From Jiangella aurantiaca (GTDB lineage: Bacteria; Actinomycetota; Actinomycetes; Jiangellales; Jiangellaceae), in the NCBI RefSeq assembly GCF_004349105.1, contig NZ_SMLB01000002.1, positions 223,958-287,957 of the forward strand: DNA of 64,000 bases, given 5' to 3'. Positions within the stretch are counted from its first letter, which is position 1. Each line of letters starts with the position of its first letter. Positions 57,221-64,000 of this stretch are shown piece by piece. The position numbers and the translations under genes were made by a program. The notes beneath the pieces are model-generated. The model did not search any database. It was given only the letters and a program-made list of their open reading frames with translations, and was not told the origin of the DNA.

Positions 57221-57661
57221 ATGACACACGTACAACGTTTCGACCACATCGGCATCACCGTCGCGGACTTGGAGTCGGTGACGGCGTTCTTCGTCGGGCT
57301 GGGTCTCGAGGTCGAGGGCACGGGATCCGTGGAGGGCGAGTTCGTGGAGACCGTCTGCGGCATCCCTGGCGCGCACTGTGAGATCGCGATGCTGCGGTTG
57401 CCCGCCGGTGGAACCCGGCTGGAGCTCTCGAGCTTCGTCACGCCCGACCACGTGCCTGGATCGCCCGCGGCGATGGCCAACGAGCTGGGTCTGCGCAACG
57501 TGTCCTTCGAGGTCGGCGACCTCCTGGCGGCAGTCGACGCTGTGGCTGCGGACGGGTACGGGCTCGTGGGCGGTGTCGGCGAGTACGAGGGCAGTGTCCG
57601 AATGGCCTACGTCCGCGGGCCCGAGGGGATCATCGTGTCCCTGTTCGAGCAGATCGGCTGA
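57221..57661 (+). CDS. VOC-superfamily (glyoxalase/dioxygenase fold) protein
   Basis: 146 aa. GGAGG (57206-57210) lies 10 nt before ATG 57221 but directly touches an earlier ATG at 57212, so the second ATG is preferred. RFDHIGITVADLESVTAFFVGLGLEVEGTG is the first beta-alpha-beta-beta-beta module. LRNVSFEVGDLLAAVDAV through RGPEGIIVSLFEQIG is the second. Metal ligands would include the His of DHIGI and the Glu/acidic residue near the end. It may be a lyase, isomerase or resistance protein; the exact reaction is unknown. Confidence 0.9.
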   Translation: MTHVQRFDHIGITVADLESVTAFFVGLGLEVEGTGSVEGEFVETVCGIPGAHCEIAMLRLPAGGTRLELSSFVTPDHVPGSPAAMANELGLRNVSFEVGDLLAAVDAVAADGYGLVGGVGEYEGSVRMAYVRGPEGIIVSLFEQIG

Positions 57662-57754
57662 CGCGCCCCGAACGGCCCCAAAACTTGGCCACGTATTTCC
57701 GAGAACGACCGTAGAGAGCCGCCTACAGCCGTTGACGGCCGGACAGACAAGAAC

Positions 57755-57788
57755 GGCCCCTCACCTACGTTCTAGCAGGTGAGGGGCC
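57755..57788. repeat. Hairpin of an integrative-element scar
   Basis: 11-bp arms GGCCCCTCACC (57755-57765) and GGTGAGGGGCC (57778-57788), 12-nt loop. Preceded by CCGTAGAGAGCCGCC (57709-57723), identical to 20713-20727, where the following hairpin plays the same role after an integrase remnant. Confidence 0.7.
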
Positions 57789-57791
57789 GGC

Positions 57792-58344
57792 GCCGCCCTC
57801 ATCACCGTCGCCCTCGGCGGGGCGATGGCCTACCGGTTCGTGCTCGACGGCCAGGAGGCCGACTAGGTCCTCACCGTCGTCATGGCCCTGTTGTTCGGAC
57901 TCCTCACGCTGTCCGTCGCCGTCCTCGCGTACATGTCGGAGTTCGCCGACGGGAGCACGTCGACTGAGACCCTCGACGTCCTCGCACCGCAGCTGCACCA
58001 GACCAAGGCGACCGTCGATAACCTCATGCGGAAGATGGAGGTCGCCACGGTGGAAGCGGGCCGCCGCCTGGCCGCGCTGCAGCGAACCATCGCCGACATC
58101 GAAGCCGAAGCCGAACGGCGGGTGCTCGCGAGCAGCGCCGACCGCGCCATCCGATACGCCCGGTCCCTGCACCAGCAGGCAGGCAGTGGGGGAACCTGCC
58201 GGCTCCGCGTCTCGACAGGACCGGCCTGCGCCTCGCTGAGCGTCAGGCATCGGAGTTGGCCAGCCACCAGCGAGCAGTCGAGGACGACGCCAGGCGGCGT
58301 AAGGACGGCGACGACGACGCGCCCGGAAAGCTGGTGGCACTGTG
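57792..58344 (+). pseudogene. Membrane/coiled-coil protein with in-frame stop and frameshift
   Basis: One frame reads AALITVALGGAMAYRFVLDG, an in-frame TAG at 57864-57866, then VLTVVMALLFGLLTLSVAVL (second TM), a coiled coil (VDNLMRKMEVATVEAGRRLA) and RYARSLHQQ. A frameshift near 58190 moves the sense frame to RLAERQASELASHQRAVEDD and KLVAL before the stop at 58342. Two helices plus a coiled coil suggest a transfer-element accessory protein (inference). The ATG at 57882 could still give a truncated product. Confidence 0.55.
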
Positions 58345-58599
58345 AGCCGGTTCAGGCGCGTGCGGGATGCGGTCACACGGGCGGGAGCTATCGGCGGAAT
58401 CATCGGGCATCTCGTGGGTTCCGGCCAGGCCCCGCCACCGGCCGACATGCCGGACTATCTGACCAAGCAATACAAGATCCACACCGAGCTGCAGCTCAAC
58501 AAGCGCGCTCGTGACATCAAAAGGCTCACGAGCACGACGAACCGGCCGGTCGCAGCGCTCGACCCACGAGACGCCAAGCGCCTGCGCGGAGGGAAATGA
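58342..58599 (+). CDS. Small basic protein of an integrative-element remnant, 85 aa
   Basis: GTG 58342 overlaps the preceding stop (GTGA). Product begins VSRFRRVRDAVTRAGAIGG, with a short hydrophobic patch (AIGGIIGHLVG) and a long hydrophilic helix (YLTKQYKIHTELQLNKRARD). The coupling with the membrane/coiled-coil pseudogene indicates a former two-gene operon, probably element cargo. No family recognised; may no longer be expressed. Confidence 0.5.
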   Translation: MSRFRRVRDAVTRAGAIGGIIGHLVGSGQAPPPADMPDYLTKQYKIHTELQLNKRARDIKRLTSTTNRPVAALDPRDAKRLRGGK

Positions 58600-58800
58600 C
58601 CGCCGACGCCCAGGTGCGGGCACCGAGTCGTGGCAGCGGGCGGAGCGCCCGTCGCCGGCGTCGGGCTGGAACGTCTGGGCGGATCTTCTCCGGGGTCATG
58701 AGATCCACCTCAGCATGTCCGTGCAGCGTGATCGTTCACCAATCGCTGCCCAGCAGCTTCCTCATCTTGCGCTCCGCGTGGTGACAGCGGGGTCGACGGG

Positions 58801-61269
58801 CTATGTCCCCGAGTTGAGGTCGTTGGCGCATCTGAATACCGGGGTTTGCCGCAAACGCTCGGCAGGCAGGCGTGCTCCATTGTGGATTCGGATGGTGCGT
58901 TCCTCGCCCGGCAGGAGTGTGACGAGCATGTCGTCGACGGAGGCGTGTGCATCCAGCCGGTCCACGAAGATCGCAACGTCACGGAGCAGTGTTCGCGCGC
59001 AGACCCGCATCAGCGCGTCGTCACCGTCACGGCGGAAGTCGATGTCGTACGACGGCGCGGGATAGTCGAGATCCTTGTCCGGGCAGAAGAACCACGTCGT
59101 CCGCATGCCGCCCACATCAGCGACGAGCAGCTCGCGCGCCGGCTCGCCCGGGGTCGTGAGGTTCGGTGGGAGCCGGAACGTCGATGTGCTGTCCCGCCTG
59201 ACCGAAAGCTGGCTCTTCCAGTCCGCCAGCAGATCGCCGGCGAAGCTACGACGCTCCACCCGGAGTGTGCCGTGCCAGGACGCGTCGCCGTCGTTGACCG
59301 CCACCGCGGCGAGTCCGTCCTGGTCCGGCTGGATCGTCAGCATGCGATCGGCGTACGCACGGCGTAGCGCGTACCACATCGGTTTCTGTCGGCCTGCGGA
59401 GTCGATGGCCGACCACGAGATCGCTGGCCAGCAGTCGTTGAGCTGCCACACGATGGCGCCCATGCATTGTCCTCGGTGTGACCTGAAGTGCTCGACGCCG
59501 AGGGTGATGGCGCGGGCCTGGTTGAGCTGTGTCGCAAAGTGCCAGTCCTCGGTCGTCACCGGCGCTCGGAAATGCGTGGCGAGGCCTCGGGTCAGCTTGG
59601 CATGTCCGTCGTCGGCCTTCTGGTGGCTCAAGATTCCCGCCGAGTCGGGAGTCAGTGGGTTGTCGTGAACGGCGCGGGTCAGCGTGGTCCATGTCGGCGG
59701 CGCCTGGTAGCCGAACTCGGCGACGAAGCGCGGGACGTGGTCGCGGTAGGCGGTGTAGTCGCGTTCGTTCCAGACGTCCCACAGGTGGGTACAGCCGTGC
59801 TCGTCGGCGTTCGGTGCGACGTCCATGGAGCCCGAGTACGGGCTGCCGGGCCAGTAGGGGCGCGTGGGATCGATCTCGGCGAGGAGGGCGGGCAGCAGGT
59901 CCACGTAGAGGCCGAGACCCCAGGGGCGGTCTTCCAGCTGTTCCTGCCAACCCCAGTCGTGCCAGCCCCAGATGTTCTCGTTGTTGCCGTTCCACAGGGC
60001 GAGGCTGGGATGTGGCATCAGCCTGACGATGTTCTCTCGCGCTTCCGCCTCGACCTCGTCGGCCAAGAGCTCCTCCGGGTACGCGGCGCAGGCGAACGGG
60101 AAGTCCTGCCAGACCAGGATGCCCAGCTCGTCGCAGGCTTCGTAGAAGTCGTCGGTCTCGTAGAGTCCACCACCCCAGACGCGAAGAAGATTGACGTTGG
60201 CGTCCCGCGCCTGCTCGAGTCGCCGCCGGTAACGGTCGGAGCTCACGCGGGTGGGGAAGCAGTCGTCGGGAATCCAGTTGGCCCCACGACCGAAGATCGG
60301 CCGGTCGTTCACGATGAGAGTGAACGCTGATCCGCCGTCGTCGGCCGCGGTGTCGAGCTCGATGGTGCGGAAGCCGATCTGTCGCGCCCACGTGTCGAGC
60401 AGCCCGGTCTCGGTCTCAAGCGTCAGGGTGAGCTCATACCGCGCCTGCGCACCCATGCCGTGCGGCCACCAGAGGTCCGCGTGGTCCACCTCGAGTTCGA
60501 TCTCGCCCGTCGTCTCCGCGCCAGGGATCGTGATCGTCTGCTGCGATCCCCCGACCGATGCGGTCAGTTCGACGTCGTGTGGCGCGCCCGCGCGCTCCAA
60601 CTCGACCTCGACTCGGACCATCCCTGTCGTGCCGGCCACTGAAATGATCGGCCGGACCTTGTCGAAGCGTGCCACGCTCCATGCGTGCACCTGGATGAGC
60701 TTCCAGATGCCGGCGGTGACGAGCTCGGGCCCCCAGTCCCAGCCGAAGTTGCACGCCATCTTCCGGGCGAACTGATACGGCTCCGGCAAGATCTCCACGG
60801 GCCTGGGCAAGTCACCGACCGTGTCCCGGAGCTCGCGGCTGCGAAGCACGGCCGAGGCGAACGTCACGACCAGCTCGTTGGCGTCTCCGGCGAGCACATC
60901 CTGAACCGGGATGCGGTACGACCGGTGCATGTTCCGCGTCGTCCCGACAAGGGTTCCGTTCACTTCGACGGTCGCGAACGTGTCGAGACCGCCGCAGACG
61001 AGGTCGACCCGGTCGGCCTCCCTCTCTGGCGTGCCGAACGTCGTGGAGTATTTCCAGTCGCACCGCCCGATCCACTTCAGCTCGTGCTCGTTCTGATCGA
61101 GGTAGGGATCGGCTATCAGAGCCGCGGCGAGCAGGTCGGTGTGCACGCACCCCGGCACGCTGGCCGGCACACCGGCCCGGAGCGCCGGCCAGATCTCCGG
61201 TGGGACGTCGTCGTGCCCGCCGGCCACTCGCAGCATCCAGCCGTCGGCCGGGGTGTACCGATCCGTCAC
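58801..61269 (-). CDS. GH2 beta-mannosidase
   Basis: 822 aa from GTG 61269, overlapping the upstream gene stop (GTGA); normal beta-mannosidase length. Jelly-roll N-domain, then the family hallmark CNFGWDWGPELVTAGIWK. TIM barrel with RVWGGGLYETDDFYEACDELG. Acid/base Glu431 in WNGNNENIW and nucleophile Glu518 in FVAEFGYQ. Removes terminal beta-mannose from mannan or glucomannan oligosaccharides or N-glycan cores. No signal peptide. Its coupling to secreted beta-helix proteins suggests a polysaccharide-utilisation operon. Confidence 0.94.
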   Translation of the reverse strand: MTDRYTPADGWMLRVAGGHDDVPPEIWPALRAGVPASVPGCVHTDLLAAALIADPYLDQNEHELKWIGRCDWKYSTTFGTPEREADRVDLVCGGLDTFATVEVNGTLVGTTRNMHRSYRIPVQDVLAGDANELVVTFASAVLRSRELRDTVGDLPRPVEILPEPYQFARKMACNFGWDWGPELVTAGIWKLIQVHAWSVARFDKVRPIISVAGTTGMVRVEVELERAGAPHDVELTASVGGSQQTITIPGAETTGEIELEVDHADLWWPHGMGAQARYELTLTLETETGLLDTWARQIGFRTIELDTAADDGGSAFTLIVNDRPIFGRGANWIPDDCFPTRVSSDRYRRRLEQARDANVNLLRVWGGGLYETDDFYEACDELGILVWQDFPFACAAYPEELLADEVEAEARENIVRLMPHPSLALWNGNNENIWGWHDWGWQEQLEDRPWGLGLYVDLLPALLAEIDPTRPYWPGSPYSGSMDVAPNADEHGCTHLWDVWNERDYTAYRDHVPRFVAEFGYQAPPTWTTLTRAVHDNPLTPDSAGILSHQKADDGHAKLTRGLATHFRAPVTTEDWHFATQLNQARAITLGVEHFRSHRGQCMGAIVWQLNDCWPAISWSAIDSAGRQKPMWYALRRAYADRMLTIQPDQDGLAAVAVNDGDASWHGTLRVERRSFAGDLLADWKSQLSVRRDSTSTFRLPPNLTTPGEPARELLVADVGGMRTTWFFCPDKDLDYPAPSYDIDFRRDGDDALMRVCARTLLRDVAIFVDRLDAHASVDDMLVTLLPGEERTIRIHNGARLPAERLRQTPVFRCANDLNSGT

Positions 61270-63095
61270 CGGCCGAGCTCCTTCCGCAGTGCCTGGATCT
61301 GGCTGTCGACGTAGTTCTTCGTCGCGGCATCCTGGGGACCGTCCGGGTCCGCGACACCGACGATGGGGCGGTCGTGCACTGCGAGGACGGACTCGTCGAG
61401 ACGCATCGCCACCCGCCCGCCGACGGTCCAGCCAACGGTGTCCTGGGCGGGGAAGTACATCCCCGTGTCGGTGTCCCGGGCATTCCCGACACCGGGAAGC
61501 CCTTCCGTTCCGGCGAAGGCATAGATGCGACCGAGGTTGGACACGAACGCCATCGGCTGGCCCGCGGGATCCTGCCATTCGGTCAGCCGGGCTTGCTGAC
61601 CGTGGACCGACTGGATCACCAACGGCTTCTCGTTCTCCGCGCCGGCACTGACGAGCGCGACCGCCCGCTCGTCCACGGTCTGCGGATTGTTGACGGTCAT
61701 CCGGCTGGCGATCGGCGGGTCGATCGGCGCCGACGTGGTCCGCTTGCGCGGCAGGTATGTCGTGTTGATCCCGGTGAATCCGCCGCGGTAGTTGCTGACG
61801 CCGGACGTGTTGCCCACGAACTCCAGCTCTCGGTTGAACGCGTCGCCGTAGTTGTCCGCGCCGAACACGACGACCTGCGTCTGGTCACCCACGTTGACAG
61901 ATCGGCTGGCACGCTCGATGCCACCGATGACATTCGTGTCGTACCAGCAGTTGACCAGAGCGACGGTGCCGCCGATGTGGGCGAGATCGAGCAGGTAGCC
62001 CGATGGCGGGTACGGAAAGTCATCGATGTCGTCGAAGGCGGGATGCCCGCCCGCGGAGAGGTTGCGCATCGCGCACGCCTGGAACGTGAACCCGCCTGTA
62101 TACGACAAGCCTCCGGCCGGCTGAACAGAACGGCGCAATATCGAGTGCGTGGCGCTTTCGAAATAGCAGCCGACGAAGCTGTACGCCGCCACGCTCCGGT
62201 CGGCCTGCACGTCTACGGCGGTGAACCACGGTTCGAGTGGCAGCGGATAGTCGGGCTCGGTCCATCGCGAGTCTCCCGGCACTGTCGTGAAGACGGTGCC
62301 GAAGAACTGTGCTCCCGAGAAGTTCGAGGCCGCCACGCCGACGTTGCACGCGCCAAGCACTCCCCCGTTGAACTTGGTGGCCGTCGAGTCGTTCTTCACG
62401 CCGATGCGGCACCACGCGATCCGGACGTTGTCGAACACGATGTCGTCGAACGACCCGGACGGATAGGTCTCGTTCGTGAACCCGGTGATGCCGTGGCCGG
62501 TGAAATGCTCGAGGCGAAGGTTCCTGATCCGGGCACCCTTGACCTTGCGCGCTGGGGAGTACTGCGGGTTCGGGTCCCCGATGACGAGGCCGTCCTCGAT
62601 CCAGCGTCCTTCTTCGATTTCACCGTCGATGTACAGCTCCTCGAACCCGCCGTCCTCGGGCGGGTCGCTCTCGCTCGGCATCGGTGTGGCAAGGCGGGCG
62701 AACGGGGTGAAGTCCGCCGCCGCTTTCAAATAGGTGACCTTGGCGTAGTGGGTGACCAAGTCTCCGCGAACCAATACGCCGGCGCGGTTGTTGTCGATGG
62801 TGTCGGTGATGTAGTAAGTGCCGGCCTTGATATGGACGATGCCGCCGCCGGCATCGCCTGCCGCCTGAATCGCGGCGTTGATCTGCGTGGCGTCGTTGGT
62901 GCCATCGGTTCGGAAGTCGTCGGTGCGGTCCGGCCCGACGGTGACGCAGATCCGTGACTGGAACGGACGATGACTGCTGGCGTCGGCCGTGTGGGTGGGA
63001 AGGGCGCTGGCTGCCGCCGCGCCGACGACCCCTGCGGCGCCGAAGCGCAGGATGTTCCGCCTGGTGGAGTCCTGTGGCGTTGTTGTGTTGTCCAT
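61266..63095 (-). CDS. Tat-exported beta-helix protein (pectate lyase superfamily-like) with tailspike-like C-terminus
   Basis: 609 aa. Twin-Arg signal TRRNILRFGAAGVVGAAAASA. The opening NDATQINAAIQAAGDAGGGIVHIKAG is the Pectate_lyase_3/glycosyl-hydrolase-28-like beta-helix start. The helix runs to about 420; beyond it NTSGVSNYRGGF and a beta-rich segment end in AATKNYVDSQIQALRKEL. That closing DAATKNYVDSQI motif is characteristic of phage tail fibres and spikes. Exported, probably trimeric polysaccharide-binding or lyase protein. Paralogous to the next gene. Catalytic residues cannot be assigned. Confidence 0.78.
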   Translation of the reverse strand: MDNTTTPQDSTRRNILRFGAAGVVGAAAASALPTHTADASSHRPFQSRICVTVGPDRTDDFRTDGTNDATQINAAIQAAGDAGGGIVHIKAGTYYITDTIDNNRAGVLVRGDLVTHYAKVTYLKAAADFTPFARLATPMPSESDPPEDGGFEELYIDGEIEEGRWIEDGLVIGDPNPQYSPARKVKGARIRNLRLEHFTGHGITGFTNETYPSGSFDDIVFDNVRIAWCRIGVKNDSTATKFNGGVLGACNVGVAASNFSGAQFFGTVFTTVPGDSRWTEPDYPLPLEPWFTAVDVQADRSVAAYSFVGCYFESATHSILRRSVQPAGGLSYTGGFTFQACAMRNLSAGGHPAFDDIDDFPYPPSGYLLDLAHIGGTVALVNCWYDTNVIGGIERASRSVNVGDQTQVVVFGADNYGDAFNRELEFVGNTSGVSNYRGGFTGINTTYLPRKRTTSAPIDPPIASRMTVNNPQTVDERAVALVSAGAENEKPLVIQSVHGQQARLTEWQDPAGQPMAFVSNLGRIYAFAGTEGLPGVGNARDTDTGMYFPAQDTVGWTVGGRVAMRLDESVLAVHDRPIVGVADPDGPQDAATKNYVDSQIQALRKELGR

Positions 63096-63121
63096 AGGGT
63101 CGAGCTCCTTCGTGTCTGCCG

Positions 63122-64000
63122 CTACTCGGCCGAGTTCTCGCGCATGGCTTGGATCTGGCTGTCGACGTAGCTCTTGGTGGCGACGTCCTGCGGAGCTATC
63201 GGGTCCGCCACGTCACCGATTGCACGGTTGCCCATGACGAGGCCGGACGACGTGAGCCGCATCGCCATGGCCCCGTCGACGGTCCACGCGACACTGCCCG
63301 CGGCCGGAAAGAACATGCCGGTGCGAGTGTCGGCGGCGTTGCCGAATGCTGGTGTGGACGCCGTTCCCGAGTCGCTGAACATTCGCCCGGCGCTCGAGAC
63401 GAAGGCGACCGGCCCACCGTCGGCGTTCTGCCACTCGGTGAGCCGTTCCGCCTGATCCGCGACGCCCTGGACGACCAGCGGCTTGTCGCTCGGCTGACTC
63501 GAGCTCACGAGTACGAGGGCACGCGGGTCGTCGGCAAGAGGTGAGTTGACGATCAGCGGATTCGACGTCGCCGCAGTGTTGATCGCGGCGAAGCCCTCCC
63601 GATAGGAACTGACGGCGGCGGTGTTCCCGGCGAACGCCGGGCTCCGGCCGTTTCCGGATCCGACGATGATCACCTTGCTCTGCGGGCCGACATTGATCGT
63701 GTCGCTTGCGTCCGGGGCGCTGTCGTACCAGCAGTTGATGAGTGCAACGGTGCCGCCGATCTGACTGAGGTCGAGCATGTAGTCAGACGGTGTGACGTCG
63801 GGATAGTTCGGATCCCGCAGCTTGGAGAGATTGCGCATCGCGCACGCCTGGAACGTGATGCCCAGCGTGTCGTGGCCTCCGGCCGGCGCGATGGACCTGC
63901 GCACGATCGAATGCGTCGCGCTCTCGAAGTAACAGCCGACGAACGTGTACGCGGCGATCGACTGATCCGCCTGCACGTCGAGGTTGGTGGCCCAACCCTC
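63122..64000 (-). CDS. Second beta-helix protein, paralogue of the 61266 gene (5' part beyond window)
   Basis: The C-terminal 292 residues are visible; the start lies past the right edge. AYTFVGCYFESATHSIVRRS, FQACAMRNLS and LDLSQIGGTVALINCWYD align almost block for block with the neighbouring protein. So does the end (DVATKSYVDSQIQAMREN). The stop is 27 bp before the downstream start, so the two are likely co-transcribed. A tandem duplication with divergence. Confidence 0.8.
   Translation of the reverse strand, partial: EGWATNLDVQADQSIAAYTFVGCYFESATHSIVRRSIAPAGGHDTLGITFQACAMRNLSKLRDPNYPDVTPSDYMLDLSQIGGTVALINCWYDSAPDASDTINVGPQSKVIIVGSGNGRSPAFAGNTAAVSSYREGFAAINTAATSNPLIVNSPLADDPRALVLVSSSQPSDKPLVVQGVADQAERLTEWQNADGGPVAFVSSAGRMFSDSGTASTPAFGNAADTRTGMFFPAAGSVAWTVDGAMAMRLTSSGLVMGNRAIGDVADPIAPQDVATKSYVDSQIQAMRENSAE

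Overview
The window is high-GC DNA (about 70% G+C; codons end mostly in G or C) with GTG/TTG starts, LuxR-ATPase regulators, Tat signals, an LPDTG-anchored surface protein and remnants of an actinomycete-type tyrosine integrase. Everything points to a soil-type actinobacterium; I cannot fix the genus from sequence alone. No rRNA, intact tRNA or CRISPR array was seen.

Region 1 (1-9463, minus strand) is one tightly coupled operon for a highly reducing type II polyketide or polyene-like acyl chain. In transcription order: ACP, AcpS-type phosphopantetheinyl transferase, hotdog dehydratase-like protein, KS (complete Cys-His-His), second hotdog protein, KS-beta/CLF-like partner, a KS-KS didomain whose second half lacks Cys, a FabG-like reductase, a KAS III homologue lacking the whole catalytic triad, and a CrtI/phytoene-desaturase-like FAD oxidoreductase that runs off the left edge. 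Most junctions are 4-bp ATGA overlaps. Region 2 (9.8-20.2 kb): a 45-aa protein, an ECF-like sigma factor, an MmpL exporter, a TetR regulator, a methyltransferase, and a LuxR-ATPase regulator divergent from an FAD monooxygenase/OsmC/small-protein operon.

Region 3 (20.2-21.2 kb) is an integration scar: aspartase fragment, frameshifted integrase C-terminus, hairpin and tRNA 3' end. Region 4 (21.2-33 kb) is a plant-polysaccharide locus (GH43, GH36, exo-galactanase-like GH43, LacI regulator, GH51 arabinofuranosidase, and a large secreted alginate-lyase-like multidomain protein). Its two main promoters share a LacI-type operator with core AACGTTATCC. A second LacI gene (33.27 kb) is broken by a 4.03-kb insertion (33378-37411) flanked by ACGTC. 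The insertion carries a DUF6326-type membrane protein, a histidine kinase/response regulator pair and a complete IS3-family element with a GGGAAAC frameshift site.

Region 5 (37.5-43.8 kb) is a sugar ABC importer operon (two permeases, binding lipoprotein, 2-hydroxyacid dehydrogenase, LacI regulator). Region 6 (44-44.7 kb) is a junk junction of carbohydrate-binding-domain, IS3 orfA and integrase fragments. Region 7 (45-55.4 kb) holds a 1610-aa LPDTG surface protein with five KTSDP (DUF11-like) repeats, a GPH sugar transporter, a MalT-like regulator and an ECF sigma factor. Region 8 (55.4-58.7 kb) is gene-poor and decayed, with one VOC protein and a second integrative-element scar. Region 9 (58.8-64 kb) is a beta-mannosidase coupled to two tandem Tat-secreted or related beta-helix proteins, the second cut by the window end.

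The most notable signals are the type II PKS operon rich in catalytically degenerate condensing enzymes, the composite insertion into a LacI gene, and the repeated scars of one integrative-element family.
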